Shown here: piece after piece, positions 10,370-24,200 of the stretch
Position numbering within the stretch: position 1 is the stretch's first letter
How the letters are laid out: each line of letters starts with the position of its first letter
From: Eopsaltria australis
Taxonomy: Eukaryota; Chordata; Aves; Passeriformes; Petroicidae
Reading direction: 5' to 3'
Length of the DNA stretch: 64,000 bases
NCBI GenBank assembly: GCA_034509425.1
Contig: JAVTVJ010000782.1
Coordinates: 186,001 to 250,000 of the forward strand
Made by a program: the position numbers and the translations under genes
Notes under the pieces: model-generated
Database searches by the model: none
Told to the model about the DNA's origin: nothing
The model's input: the letters and a program-made list of their open reading frames with translations, nothing else

Positions 10370-10704
10370 GTGTTCCAGCCTTGCACACAGATTCAAATAG
10401 GAAAAAGAAATTAAATCATTCTTCTATTCCAAGAACTCAGAGATTGAACCAAACCAGACCCAAACCTGTTCCTTCAAGAAATCTGCTTGGAAGCACCTGG
10501 GCTGAGGCACCTGGTGCCACACAAACCCTCCCTGTGCCAGACCTCAAATCCCAGGCCCTTTGTTTGTACAGGAGTTTAACTGAATGGCAAAATAAGCAGG
10601 AAATGTCTCTCTCTTGAATTTGCTTCCCAGGCACACAATCTCCCCATCAGTTACAGGTGTTTTAGTGCCTCCAGCTGCATCATCCAGCACTGGGGACTCT
10701 CACA

Positions 10705-11010
10705 GGAATTATTTATGTTGGAAAAGCCCTCAAGACATTGAGTCCAACCTTGATCCAGCACTGCCAAGGCCAGCACTGCCCCATGTCCCCAAGTGCCACA
10801 TCCACAGGGCTGTTAAACCCCTCCACCACCTCCCTGCAAAGCCTGTTCCTGTGTTTGACAACCTTTCCATGAGAAATTTCCCAATACCCACCCTGAGCCT
10901 CCCCTGGCCCAGCCTGAGGCCGTTCCCTCTCCTCCTGTCCCTGTTCCCTGGGAGCACAGCCCAACCCCCCCTGAGCCCCCTCCTGTCAGGGAGTTGTGCA
11001 GAGGACTCCT
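10705..11010 (-). mobile_element. CR1 3' copy, group 2
   Basis: Complemented tail (TTGGAAAAGCCCTCAAG) through GGAGGGGG-type body, ending at GGGAGTTGTGCAGAG. Confidence 0.92.
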
Positions 11011-11367
11011 AGATCCAAGTTTTTCCTGGGAAGGTGGCAGACAGCACTCCCAGAACTTCTCTGCTTGGAGTTACTCTGATTTGCCCTCTAAGGGCTGCTC
11101 TCCAAAGGAGTCACTGGTGACAAAAGGCCTCTCAACACAAGCACTTGGCCATGGAACAAATCCACTCCTCACTCCTCACATCCGCTTGTTCCCATCCTTC
11201 CCCTCCCCTTCATCTTCAACTGATGTTTTATTTAATTTATTTTTGGAATTTATTTTTATTTATAGAGCAATTTTCTGGCAAATCTGCAGTTTGGATTAAC
11301 TCCTTTGCTGTCCCTGCACAATGTGGACTGTAAAATGTAAATGCTGATCCCCATGTGGGCAGCAGGA

Positions 11368-11735
11368 AAGGGATTGGGATTGTGCCCCTGTGCTCAGGTG
11401 AGACCCCACCTGCAGAGCTGCCCCAGCCCTGGGCCCAGCACAGGCAGGACCTGGAGCTGCTGGAGGAGTCCAGAGGAGGCTCCAGGGTGAGCAGAGGGAT
11501 GGAGCAGCTCTGCTGGGAGGAAAGGCTGGGAGAGCTGGGATTGTTCAGCTGGAGAGGAGAAGCTTTGGGGTGACCTCACTGTGGCCTCCAGGGCCTGAAG
11601 GAACTGCAGGAAAGATGGAGAGAGATTTTGGACAGGGGCCTGGAGTGCCAGGAGCAGGAGGAAGAAATTCCTCCCTATGAGGGAGGGGAGGCCCTGGAAC
11701 AGGGTGCCCACAGAAGCAACATTTTAGTCCTTCAG
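11368..11735 (+). mobile_element. CR1 fragment, group 1, lacking its tail
   Basis: GGGCCCAGCACAGGCAGGACC to AGGGTGCCCACAGAAGC. It carries the region upstream of most other group 1 copies but stops before the 3' end. Confidence 0.88.
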
Positions 11736-13397
11736 AGCCTCCAAGTGCCACATCAGTGAATTCTGCCCTCCGTATAAAAATCAAGGTATCACTCACCTAC
11801 CACCCATTTCTGTGTGTTCCACAGGGGGAAAAGTAATTTCTACACCAATCTGCTATGGAATCATTCCAGGTTATTTATTAAGAAATAACTAGAGAAGAAA
11901 CAAATAAACACCAGGAGCATCTTCTCCCAAATATGTCAAGAACTAAACCAGCTGACCTCTAGCTGTGGCATTTAAGCAGATATTTAAAGAACAAGAAATT
12001 CTTTTCTTTGAATGGATTGGCAAAAGAAAGGTCAAGAGACAAGTAGGAAATCAACTGTTAATTACTGAAGAGAGAAGAACAGTAGAGAAACTAATACAGA
12101 AAAATAAACACGGCGTTTGCACATAACAGGGGAGGAGGAAAGCAGAGGGAAAAGATCTAAGGAGGAAAATCTGCAGTGCATTCACTCTGTCAGTCCTGTG
12201 CAATGATCAGATAGCAACTAATGAGAACTGGCTCCCCAAAGGGCAGCTCCCAGTGGGGAACAAGTGCAGCAGCTCTAAGACCCCAGTAAATACCAGTCTG
12301 TATTTAACATAACTGGCCCTGTTTCACAGCAGCCCCAGCAAGGGCAGCACATCCTCGCAGGCAGGGCAGTGAGGCTTTCTCCCATTTAAATCTCATTTTA
12401 CTACTCTCCACTTCACATCCCAGCTCATTTAGAAGTTTAAGGTCAAAGACTTCATAAAACTAAACGTGTTATGAGTGAATTTAAAGGGCTTCTCCCCCCA
12501 GGGCAGCACTGACAAGGACTAACTGCAGCCTCTGTGTGTGCCCACCATTCCAGCACCTGAACTACCCAAAAACTGCATGAACTCACCACGGCTGGGCAGG
12601 GAAAGCCGGGAAGGAAACTGAAACTCTGCCAAAGGCAGACAGGAAACAGGTAGAAAAATCAGAAATTAATCTGCAGAAGCCTCTTTCCAGAGGGCAACAT
12701 CTCTCCAGTGTTGTTGAGCAGAGAAACGCTGGTAGAAGGCACAGATCAAAATGAGTAATATCCCAAAACCTTATCTGGGAGCAATTCTTGCAGACTGACA
12801 GCAGTACAAACAGCCAGCCTGTTTTATTCATGGATTATTTGTATTTGTTGTACAATAGGGCCCCAGGAGATCCTCTCATAAGCACAGCAAAACAAGAAAT
12901 AAAGAGCTTAAGCTGTGAGAATTTAACAATCTAAAGCATCAGGATATAAAAGCAGCCCAGGATGTTCCACACCCTGAGTTTCCAGGAAAGGCATCTGTTA
13001 CTCCCCTCCAGTTATGAGGAGAACACAGAGGAAGAGGAGTTGGTGTGAGAACAACCCTTCAGACGGGTGCCTGTGAAGGTGTGGGTCTGTTCTCTTTGTG
13101 CACAGACCAGCCTGGCAGGGAGGGGCAGCTCTGGGGGTCCCAAAAATGCAAGGCAGTGGGGTGGGTCCAGCTCAGCCTCCTGTTCCCAAAACTCCTGAAG
13201 GCAAAGGAAGGCAGAACACGCCAGGGGAACCCCAGCCTTCACCCTTTGGGCAATTCTTGCTAAAATCCTTCCAGGCTACCCCAAGGAGCACTGCAACCCT
13301 TCAGTGTCAGGACAGGGCACCAGGGAAACACAGACTGACCAGGCTTAGGGGAGAATCCTGAGGATAAAGAATCCTACCATTGGGTGGGTCTGAGATC

Positions 13398-13560
13398 CCG
13401 TGCTCAGCACACCCAGGAATGGGCACGGCCCTGAGGCTGCGAGAGTTCCAGGAGCGTTTGAGCTCCTAGAGATGGGATTGTTGGGGTGTCTGTGCAGGGC
13501 CAAGGGCTGGATTGATGATCCCTGAGGGCCCTTCCAGCTCAGGACATTCTGTGATTCCAT
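13398..13560 (+). mobile_element. CR1 3' fragment, group 3
   Basis: GGAATGGGCACGGCCC to CTTCCAGCTCAGGACATTC then TGTGATTCC. Same subfamily as the minus-strand copies at 45088 and 60695. Confidence 0.85.
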
Positions 13561-14759
13561 GTGTGTCTTGGGGTGGCTCATGCCCCAGTCCCACACCAGC
13601 AGCGTCCCATGGCCAGAGCTCAGAGTCGGGATTGGGATCACCCCGACACAGCCACGGCTTCTTCCCTCTGATGGCTCAGCTGAACTCCCAGGAGTCCCCA
13701 GGCTGCTGCACTCCTGGCTCCCCCCCAGCAGCTCCAGGCACTGGGAAGCTCCCTGGGCCAGCCTGGAGAGCAGTGGGACAGCTCCCGTAGGACAGCTGCC
13801 CAGAGCCCAGCCGGGCACAGGGGCAGCACTGGCACTGCCGCCTGTTCCCAAGGCAGTGACAGCTCCCAAGGCACTGCCATTATCCCCACATCCTCCTAGG
13901 CCTCTCACTCATTCCAGTGGGCCTGTGCTGCTGGCCCAGCCTCTCAGGCACAGCCCTGGCCAGGCCTCAGCCCCAGCTGAGCCCAGGACACCTCAACAGA
14001 GGACTCAGTGTCACTTTGACAAAGTGCTCCCTTCCCACTCCAATAACCACGAGGGATTGGGTCTGCTTCTTTTTTATCATTTCTTTTTAATTCCATCCTC
14101 CTCAACATTCATCTTTTCCTAGATCAAATGTAATTATTCTTCATGAAACAGCCCAGGTCTAATCCCAGGAGGAAGACAGAAGGGGGAACACATCACCTGC
14201 AAAGAGCAGGATGCTGGAGGGAACAGGTTTGGTGGGGCAGGGGAGCAGCTCCCTTCTCAAGGGGAGCAGGGAAGCAGCTCCAAGATTTGGTGTCACCTTG
14301 GATCCTGTCATTTGAACTCACCCTTTTGTTCAGGCAGAGTAACAATACCCCCCCGTTTGGAAGTAACTAGAATTACACCCAGATTTTTGTTTCAGCTGCT
14401 GGCAAAGGCTCAGGTATCCTGAACACACTTACAAGCATTTCTTAGGCACAGATCGAATTATTTTATTGCCATTTCATCCACAGACTCCTCCACAGAAATC
14501 CCTATTTTTGCAGCTAACGAATCTCAACATTCTCAACAGAAAACATGCACAGCTGGACGGAAAAAGCACTCTTGGGGGAGGGAGGAAATGATGGCTCAAA
14601 CTCCAAACAGAATCTGCCCTTTGTTTCACACAACTTCACACCCCTTTGCCAGCACTGGATGAGGAGCAGGAGCCACTTCAAAGGCAGTTCCTTTCATCAG
14701 GATTTTCTTCCTCGCTTCAAGGAAAGGCTCCACTTGCAAACTCCCTTCATGACACATTC

Positions 14760-14945
14760 TCAGAGCTTCTGAGCTGGCAGGGGCCGCTCTGATCGTGGCA
14801 CGAACCAGCCCAAAAAGGGGCGGTGAGTGCAGCCCGAGCCCGGTGGGAGCAGCCCCGGAGCTGCCCCTTCCCAGCTCCCCGGGCTGAGCCCCTTCCCTGC
14901 CCGGGTTATGCAACGGTTTCGTGAGGGAGCCAGCCCGAATAAAGA
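14760..14945. other. CpG-dense intronic patch
   Basis: About a dozen CpG dinucleotides in under 190 bases, for example in GGGGCGGTG, CCCGGG and CAACGGTTTCG. The flanking intron has very few. It is not part of any CR1 copy I recognise. Too short for a standard CpG island; no coding homology seen on either strand. Confidence 0.5.
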
Positions 14946-15242
14946 TAACAAAGCAATTTTCACACTTGGAAATGACTTGTCACAGGGATGTGGATCGGGA
15001 AAAAAAGCCCCTGCAGCCAAAATCTCTTCCCCACAGCCGATAAGGAGCTGCTTTATGCAGAAACCTCAGCAGGGAGGAAAGATCCAAAACAGCCCATGGA
15101 AATCTCAGATCTCAACACCCCCCAGATTCCACAGCTTTCCAGCTCAGCCCAGAGAGACAGCCCCTCTAGGAGGACTGGAGACCACTCCTGCCTCTCCCAA
15201 ATGCAGCTCTGCTGAGCCCCCAGGCTCCCAGGAGCTCTGCAG

Positions 15243-15705
15243 ATCACAGGATCCTGCAATGGTTTGGGTTGGGGGGGATGTTAGAGTGCATCTCATTCCA
15301 CTCCCTGCCATGGCAGGGACACCTTCCACTGTCCCAGGCTGCTCCCAGCCCCAGTGTCCAGCCTGGCCTTGGGCACTGCCAGGGATCCAGGGGCAGCCAC
15401 AGCTTCTCTGGGCACCCTGGGCCAGGGCCTGCCCACCCTCACAGGGAACAATTCCTGCCCAATCTCCCATCCATCCCTGCCCTCTGGCAGTGGAAGCCAT
15501 TCCCTGTGTCCTGTCCCTCTACCCCTTGTCCCTAGTCCCTCTCCAGCTCTGCTGGAGCCCTGGAATGCTCTGGAAGAGGCTCTGAGCTCTCCCTGGCGCT
15601 TTCTCTTTTACAGATGAGCACTCCCAGCTCTCCCAGCCTGGCTCCAGAGGAGCTCCATCCCTCAGAGCAGCTCCGTGGCCTCCTCTGGACTCTCTGTAGG
15701 ACCCA
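15243..15705 (-). mobile_element. CR1 3' copy, group 1
   Basis: Tail at TGCAATGGTTTGGGTTGG; body nearly identical to 5750-6245; ends near CCTCTGGACTCTCTG. Confidence 0.93.
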
Positions 15706-16814
15706 TCTCACTCCAGAGCACCATCAGGCTCGGTGTCTTTGGAAGGATGTAGACGGATCCATTCCTCAACCAACCAGGAGTGTCCCCTCCCCACTCGGGC
15801 TCCTCTCTGCCCTGGGCCCATCCACCCTGGAGGTGCCACCCTCCTGTGACAGTGACAGAGCCAGCTGAGCACCCTGCCCAGCACAGGAGAATTTCTGCCC
15901 ATCACAGCTCTACCCAGCACAGAGCACACAAGTTTTCAGCTTCCTTTCTTCAGGCTCATGATCACTAAAGCAAGCCCTGAGCAAGCTCTGCTTCGTAGGA
16001 ACCCACAAAATCTCTGAACATTGTCCCAGCAGCTACTATTAATACCCAGGTGAGAGCAAGTGCAGCCTTTGTCTCCAGTGCTAAAAAGGTGCTCATTAGC
16101 ATAGGCTAATTAACACATTAGCTCTGCTGTGAAAGCCCAGCAAAGTTCAGAGCAGTGCTTGAGAAGTCAGTGTTCAACCCCCGGATGCACCTGAACCTCA
16201 GCTCCAGAGCCCTGGGCTTCACCCGGGACCTTCCAGTTGTCCCCACGTCATCCCCAGGATGGGGACAAAGCCACTGTCACCACCATCACCCTCTCATTGG
16301 ACTCTGCATAACATTTAACCTCATACTGGGGACCTTCTTTGCCTCCTGTCTGAGCGTGGGGGAAAGCAAAACCAAATTTTTGATTCTCAAGTACTTGGGG
16401 GTGTAGATTTTCCATGATTCCAGAGTTTCTGCAGGTTCAAAACCTGCACATGGATCACTGGAGCCTGCGTTTTCCTGCCTGCAGTGACCCAAAAGTTACT
16501 GTCAACTCTGAGCTTAACTGGAATTGAGACATTTCTAATTCTAACAGTCAGCCTTGAATTTTCAGTCTCAATACACTTCCAAAGGTGAGGTTTTCTCTGA
16601 TTTGGATAAACCAAGTTTATTACTGTGTAAAACCATCAGAAAATAATTTGTTGTTACATGGGTGTAACAAAAACATCAAATACAGGTATTTAAAGTAAGG
16701 CTCAGAAATGACCCAAGATTTATGTTTTCAGATATGCCTAAGCACAAAAATATCTCAAATATCTCCTTAAGTGCTCAGTTTTTCCCAGCTGAGATTTAAA
16801 AACTTCCCTCAAAG

Positions 16815-16915
16815 CAGATGGAGTGGGTGGCACCTCTGCCCATGGCTGAGAGGTGGAAAGGAATGGTCTTAAAAGTCCTTCCAACCCAAACCATTCCATG
16901 ATTCTGTGATTTGAG
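16815..16915 (+). mobile_element. CR1 tail fragment, group 1
   Basis: CTTCCAACCCAAACCATTCC followed by ATGATTCTGTGATT; only about 100 bases. Confidence 0.85.
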
Positions 16916-18514
16916 TGCTAATGCCAACGAAATTGGGATGTTTCTAAAAAATAATGCCAAACTTATTAAAAAAACAAACATAAACCGCAAACCAAAACAC
17001 AAACCTGGCATTACTTTTCCGTGCAAAAGCCATTCCTGCTCCTTGTGAGGGAATCAGGCAAAAAACTAATTAGGGAATCAGGAAAAATACAATTACAAGG
17101 TGATGTCCACATGACGAGGACTGGTCCTGCATCTTGTCTTGAACCTGGAGCCCAAGGCAGCCCCTTTAAAGCAGTTTTTAATTCTTTCAGCTTTAATATC
17201 AATGTGTAAGAACAAAAATTGTCTCTCTGAAGTGTAATTATTGTGAGAAGCCAAGCCTGATCTCCCTATGAAATTCCTTATTCTTCCAAGGCCTTGAAGA
17301 TAAGATGAAAACTGTCCTGAATAATAATGAGGAAAACAGCAAAATTGGACTTTTGGTCTGCATCAGGTTTTTTATCACCCAACACCACTGCCCTGGTGTA
17401 CCACCAAACCCTTTGGATATCCCAGCTCTGGAAAGAACAAGAAAATTCTGCAGTGAGATGAACACCTCAGCACTAATTCCCAAGCTGGAATTTTACACCA
17501 GAAAAGCCCTTCAGCCTCTGCACAGCCCTGCTGATGTGGGAAGCACAAGAATGAGGGATCAGGATTGGAATCCAAGGAGAAAAAACCACCAAATTTCACT
17601 CCCCTCCACACTCACTCTCCCCATTACTTGCTTGTAATCTACTTCATAGCTTCACTCTTCGGCAGAAATAATCAAATTATTGAAAAATCTCTAGAAATGA
17701 AACAAAGTACAGCAACAGCTTTGTTTTGAGAGCTGAAGATGTTGCTCTTAAGTAAATTCAAACCATGACTGTTCCTTATCCAGTTTCTGTGGACTCAGTT
17801 TTAACACACCCTTGGAAATCAGCACCAACAATATTCCAGTGATTATTTCTTTCTCTTCTATATTTCCAGTGCCGTTTCAAGGAATCATGTAAAATTTATA
17901 CCCAGGGAAAAAGAAGCCCAATGCAAAAGGACTTAAAATAGAACGGCACAAAAACAGATCCCATGAAATCAGCAGCAAAACCCACTTGAAGCTTGCTGTT
18001 AAACAGGCTGAGATGGTTCTTTTCCCAGGAAAGGGTGGATGTTTAACTCCGCACAGGCAGGAAAAGCAGCAGCAGGAGCCTGGGGGTGCTGCCCCCAGCC
18101 CTGTGCCACAGGGACAGCACAGCCAGGTTCCAGCCTGATGGAACAAAGCAGCAAGTTCCTGCCCAGGTCCCTGTGACTTTCACAACACTCAGAGCAGCAG
18201 CATGACAGGGAATGCTCCCAGGACAGGAGGGATCAGGACCTTTTCCATCCCTGGATCAGAGCAGCAGCTGCTGCAGCAGCAGGGACCTGCCAGGCACATC
18301 CCGAGGGACAGGGCCTTGTCCTGCCCCAGCTGCTGCTCTGCCTCATGACAGAGCTCAGCCAGCCCCAACCTTGGCTCCAACCAGCCCATCCCTCCCTTCC
18401 CTTCCCTGGGAGCATCCCCAGCTCCTTCCCTCTGACCACTGGAATGTTCCTCCTCTAGTGCCCTGGGAGAGGCCCTGTGTGCAAGGGAATGGGATGGGGA
18501 CACAGAGGAGGGGT

Positions 18515-18618
18515 CATGGGGAAAAACCCTCCAAGGTCGAGTCCAGCCCTTCCCCCAGCACTGCCAAGGCCACCACTGAGGGTGTCCCCAAGTGCCACAT
18601 CCACAGGGCTGTTCAATA
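18515..18618 (-). mobile_element. CR1 fragment, group 2
   Basis: GGGGAAAAACCCTCCAAGG through GTCCCCAAGTGCCACATCC, complemented tail region. Confidence 0.82.
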
Positions 18619-18964
18619 CATGCTCATGTATGGTCAGGGGTAGGAAAGAAAAGGCTTCAGACAGGGAAGAGCTGAAGGCAAAATCTGGAACGTCCCCCAG
18701 CCTCATTTCCCTTCACATTCTCCAAAATGTCCCTGAGACAACTCCACAGTCACATCCTGATGCTCCATGACCTGGTGGCTCAGGCTTGGCTGCTTGGCCG
18801 GGATGAAGGAGGCCTGGGTGGTCTTGGAGAGGCACCATGGCTAAGCTGTCACCTCATAGTGACAATCCTGTCACCTCAGGGCACAGTCAGGCCCCAGCAG
18901 CACAGGGAAGGCAGGAGAAGGACAGTATAAAGAATAAGCTACAGACAAGGAGGGGAGCTCCAAA

Positions 18965-19395
18965 GAAGGGGCTGGAACATATCTAGGGAAGGGAGTGGAG
19001 CTGGGAAGGGTCTGGAGCCCCAGCAGCAGCTGAGGGAGCTGGGGAAGGGGCTCAGCCTGGAGAAAAGGAGGCTCAGGGGGGACCTTGGGGCTCTGCACAA
19101 CTCCCTGACAGGAGGGGGCTCAGGGGGGGTCAGGCTGTGCTCCCAGGGAACAGGGACAGGAGGAGAGGGAACGGCCTCAGGCTGGGCCAGGGCAGGCTCA
19201 GGGTAGATTTTGGGAACATTTCTTCACTGAAAGGGAGGCCAGGCCCTGGCACAGCTGCCCAGGAAGTTTTGGAGTCCCCATCCCTGGAGATGTTCAAAAA
19301 ACATGTGGATGTGGGGACAGGGTCAGTGGAGGCCCTGCAGTGCTGGGGATGGCTGGACTCAGTACCTGGGAGGCTTTTCCAGCATCAGTGATTGT
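18965..19395 (+). mobile_element. CR1 3' copy, group 2
   Basis: GGGGCTGGAACATATC to CTTTTCCAGCATCAGTGATT; nearly complete group 2 body. Confidence 0.92.
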
Positions 19396-19879
19396 GTGGC
19401 AAGAATTTGGCCTCAAACAACAACACGTCAGTATCTCAGTTGACTCTCAAGACTGGGAAATTTCAGGAAAAGTCTGAGGGTGGCATTTGCTCGGGCAAAA
19501 AGGAAATGAGGGAGAAAAGCAGCGCCAAAGGAGCAGCTCAAAGCCAGCCCCACTTCAGGCAAAGGCAGTGGCTGAGGCGGGAATTGAACATTCCCAGAGT
19601 CAGTCCGCATCCGGGGCTGGAGCCCAGCCTGCCCCACAGCACTGCCAGCTGCTCAGGAGGCGTCCCAGTTATTGATTTTCACCCAGATAAACACTTGGAT
19701 GCTTCCTCACAGATCTCTGTAGCTGGAAATCTCAACCAGGAAAACAACTTCCCACCGAGGTTTCCCAGGGTTTTGAAAGAATATTCCTCAAAATCTCTGT
19801 GTTTACCTCAGCAATGGGGGGTACAAGAAAGGAGAATAAACTGTATTTTAAATACAGTTAATACTGAAGGACTGAGGAA

Positions 19880-20115
19880 ACGGCAGGATGAACCTGGAGG
19901 AGGGAAAGTTTTGGGGTGACCCATTTGTGGCCTCCCATCACCCGAAGGATTCCACAGGAATGGTGGAGAGGGATTTTCGACAAGGGCCTGGAGTGCCAGG
20001 ACACAGGGAATGGCTCCCCATTGCCAGAGGGCAGGGATGGACGGGATATTGGGAAGGAATTGTTCCTGTGAGAGTGGCACAGACAGGAGCTCAGCCACAG
20101 CCTGGGAAGGGGTGA
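19880..20115 (+). mobile_element. CR1 fragment, group 1, lacking its tail
   Basis: TTTTGGGGTGACCC, GGAGAGGGATTTTCGAC and GGGAAGGAATTGTTCC mark it. The end after GGCACAGACAGG is diverged. Confidence 0.82.
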
Positions 20116-21094
20116 CTGTATTTATGGGAATAGTGACACTCGTTATCCTGGGACACAACAAACCAGCAATGCAACTTCCAGTGATGAAAGCAGAGATTAA
20201 GCTGCCATAAAAACATAATTACCTCGTTAAAAAACACTCTTGCAGGCTGTGAAGCAAATGATTTATATTTTTCTTCTGGGTTTTGTCCAAATCATCTAAA
20301 AATAGATCTGAAAGCCCCACCAGGATTGCTGAAAATCCTGCCCAGTTCACTTCACAAGGAGCAGTGTAAACAAGAAGTCTGACATAAATTTCTCTTATTG
20401 ATTAAACAATCCTTGCAAGCCCAGTGCTCTTGTAAAGCTTTATTTCAAGAACTGGGCTCTAAAAGAGCAACAATTACAGGCTTTAAACATTTTAAGTGCC
20501 CATTCTAGTAAATAGGTGAGCTTGAGCTGGGGCTGAGAGAACTCCTGCAGATGCTGGAGTAGAGCAGAGGAATGGAAAAAATCCCACCAAAGGATTTACT
20601 CATGTCCTGAGTGTCTGGGGATGCACAGTGCAAGGTGTGCTCCACCTGAGGAGCCTGCCCAGGGGATACCTGAAATTCCAACACCTCAAATGGAAGCATT
20701 CCTTTAGAGACCCAGTGTCCATGGAATGCCTTCAGATCCTGCTGCTTTCACAGCAAGCTGGACTCAGAGATTCCAGGGGGAGATCAGAGTCCCCAGGATT
20801 GTTAAGCAAATTCCAACCCTGAGCCAGAACGACATAAAAGCAATGATGCAAACACACACACACTTGCACAGCTCTATAAACAGTTGTTTTCTATTATTTG
20901 TATTTATTATGGATCATCAACTCTCCAGTTCCAGGGCTCATCACCCCCAAACACTGCAGACCTGCTGGTTTTAGCACTAAGCACTTACAGAGTGCATCTA
21001 ATTTGGTTCTTGCACCAAACAGATTTTGTCCCCCCTTGCCCTGTCACTCTCTGCCTGTGTAGAAGTCCCTCTCCCTCCTTTTAAAAGCCCTCTT

Positions 21095-21235
21095 TAAGCT
21101 CTGGAAGGGGCTCTGAGGTCTCCCTGGAGACCTTCTCCAGGTGAGCACCCCCAGCCTCCCAGCCTGGCTCCCTCTCTTGCAGCATCTCCATTACTTCCTC
21201 TGGACCTGCTCCAACAGGTCCACATCTTCCCTGGT
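21095..21235 (-). mobile_element. CR1 fragment, group 1
   Basis: GGAAGGGGCTCTGAGGTC to CCTCCTCTGGACC-like and CCAACAGGTCCAC; internal piece without the tail. Confidence 0.8.
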
Positions 21236-24200
21236 GAATTTTATGAATTACCACATTATAATCAGAATTATATGAATTTCTGGGAATTCAATGAAAGATG
21301 CCCCAGCAGCTTTGCAGCTTCAGAGGGGACTCTAAATCCTTGTGCTGCAGTTCCTGCATTTCTCCCACTGCCAAATCCAACAGAAGCTTCATGCAAGGAG
21401 AACACACAGGACTTGGCTCTTCCAAGTCAACAACCTCCAGAGGGGTCATTGGAGCAGCCATGGAAACCACAGATGGGCCAGGTGGTCTGGGAGGTCACAG
21501 CCAGCACTTAGAACCACCAGCACATGGCCAGAGCCACCAGCACTCAGCTCCCACCCCCAGCTCCCCAAGGACTGGTGAGGGTGGACAGGAACAGGGCCAA
21601 AGCACCCACATCCCCACAGAACAAGGGAAGCAGCACTCCTTGGCACGAGCCTGTTCACAGCCCAAAGGCACCCTGACAAAGGAGGTTTGGGGTCTCTGTG
21701 ACCCAAAGAAGCTGAACTGGGAGCTGAGGGAGAAGATCAGCACGTGAGCACTGAAGGCACAGCCATTCCCTGAGCTCTGCTGCACATTTCTGCTGCAGGA
21801 ACCTGCCCTGAAGGTCCAAACCAGCTAAACCAGGTCCAGTCCCCTTGGAGCCAAGGACATGGGTCACACCCTGGGGTAGGAGAACCTCCCCAAGGCCACC
21901 CCACCAGAGGACACCATGGGTCCCTGTGTCCATGCAAGCCTGGATCCACCATTCCAGCCTTGCCATCCAAGCACTCCTGCACACAGCCCATCATAACCAC
22001 CCTTCATTAAAGGATTTCTCCCCCTCCAAAGCAATGTCCTCCTGATTTTGCCTTTCCCAAACTCAGGAGTGTGCTCCCACCATCACCTCATTCCCAGAAA
22101 ATCCCTTTCCTGGCTGCCAGTGCTTTTGTCTCAGTCATGCTCTCCCCATCCCAAATGAGTAAACACATCAGTCCTACAGATGCTTTGTCAGCTTGTCTTT
22201 CCTAAAACGTCAAATGCAAGGATCCAAAGGAATGGATTCAGTGAACCCAATAAATGCTTCTCACCTGACTCCTCATGTAAGAGCTGTTGGTAATTGGTCA
22301 GTGAGGAGAGAAATCCAGAGTTAATGCATTTAGCAACTGGAGTATTGTGCACCGCCCTGCACAGGTCCAGTCTGTGCCATTCAGCTCCATTAGCTCAGCT
22401 TTATGGGCCGAAATAAAACCTTGGTTTAAAGCAAAGTGCAGCCCCAAGTTTCCTTTGTTGCCACAAGCAGAATTCTAGGGTTGTTCTTTCCTTCTGGAGA
22501 GTTCCCATAAAAACACACACAGGCTCTGCATCCTCAGGGAGCCTGTCCATGAGAACTGCTCCAGCACACAACCAGAGAACTAAAATGTGATCAACGTCCC
22601 CAAGGCCATGGAGGCTGCTGGGGGAGCTCGGAGGTCCCAGAGCCAAGACCAGGGAAGGGACCAGCCCTTGGCTGGTGCTTGGTAATAAATAACCAGGAAG
22701 GGGAACAGAGACTGGTTTGAACTAAGTTCCCGAAAAGCCAAGGCTGGCATCTCTCAGGCAGCTTCTAGAAGAGCTCAAGGCAAAAGAGAGATCCTGTTTA
22801 ACAGAGGGTAAAAACTGTAAATGCTCCCTAAACGTTCAGCAGCAGAAAAGCTAGGCAAGTTGGAGAATGTCTACTGGCTGAGGAAGGGTGGGGTGAGTGC
22901 AGCTGGAAGGGGAGGAGGAGGAGGGCCCTGTCACTCACATTTCCCAAGGCCATGGGAGGGGGCAGGGCACCTGGCACTGGGCACCCTCTGCAGCCACAGC
23001 CAGGAGCAAACAGCCCCTGGGCCCCAAAGCCCAGGCAGGATGAGAGATGGGGCTGCTGAGACTGAAAGAGCACAGATTTCACCCCCACCTGTGCATCCCC
23101 ACCTGTGCCACGGGCTCACTGGGTGGCCACAGAACCCCCCTTCCCCCAGCCTCACTATCTGCCTCCCCAGCACACACAGGACAGCAGCAGCAGGAATAAC
23201 ACATCCCTTTGATTGGAGCTGTGTTACGAACATTTCCCCCCTCCCTTGCCTGCAAGCAAAGCAGGAAGGACTGGCACAGCCAGAGAAATGAGATCTCACT
23301 CCCTCAGCAGCCCACCATCCTGCTGAAGCCTGGTTTGAATTGCTGTGAGGACACTGAAAGGACAGGATGGGTTTCAGAGGCAATAACTCCATAATAACAT
23401 CATACCTGGGTGACACTCAGGCTGCATTGCCAAAGGCTTCCACCACAAGTCTCATTAGCAATCCCATTAAAACAAGCACACAGCTGGTGAGAGCATTTAC
23501 TGTGCAGAAGAGTCAAACTCTTCAAAATTTATAGTGGGAAAATTGATTACTGATTCTAACATCTGTTGCAGATTTTACATTTAAATTCTCCCTAGAAAGT
23601 CCCTCAGCTCAGAAACATCAGACATGGCTCCCCTCCCCCAGGAGCCACATAAATCATCTCCCTGCAAATCAAATACGTATTTTCATAAAAACAATTGCTC
23701 CTGTCATATATTACATAATAATCAGCACTGAAACCTGCTGAGGATGTAACCCAATGTATTTACGCTGTTTGTAATCACACAAAGACAAGGGTAACTTGGA
23801 AGACAGGATAATGTTGGGAAAAACAAAGAGTCAAGTAAACAGCAGCAGATGCAAGGCTGAGAACGTTTAAACACCAAACTGGTCTCTTCATCTAACAGGA
23901 ACTACCTGGGAGCAGTGTGAAAATGCAGACCTGAAGACAGTACTGGGAAGTGTTTTTATATCCTGTCCCCTGGATAAACCATTCTCAGCACCTGGCAGCA
24001 AAGAATATCCACCAAACCCAGGCACTGCCAATGTGTGATAGCCTAGCACAGGCAGAGGGAACCATTTCCCTTCTTGATCTTTTCTTAACAAAGGAAAAAA
24101 CCCAGGCATCTGCTCCACCTCTCCCAAGGAGCCCTGACCCTGCTTCTCCAGGAAATCCTAATCCCCTTGAAGCAGAAAAAGAGTGAGGGGCAAGGTTAGC

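Noticed and set aside
14827..15585. 252-codon open frame on the plus strand
   Set aside because: It begins in the CpG-dense patch and mostly translates a minus-strand CR1 copy backwards. The same peptide fragments recur wherever group 1 CR1 occurs.
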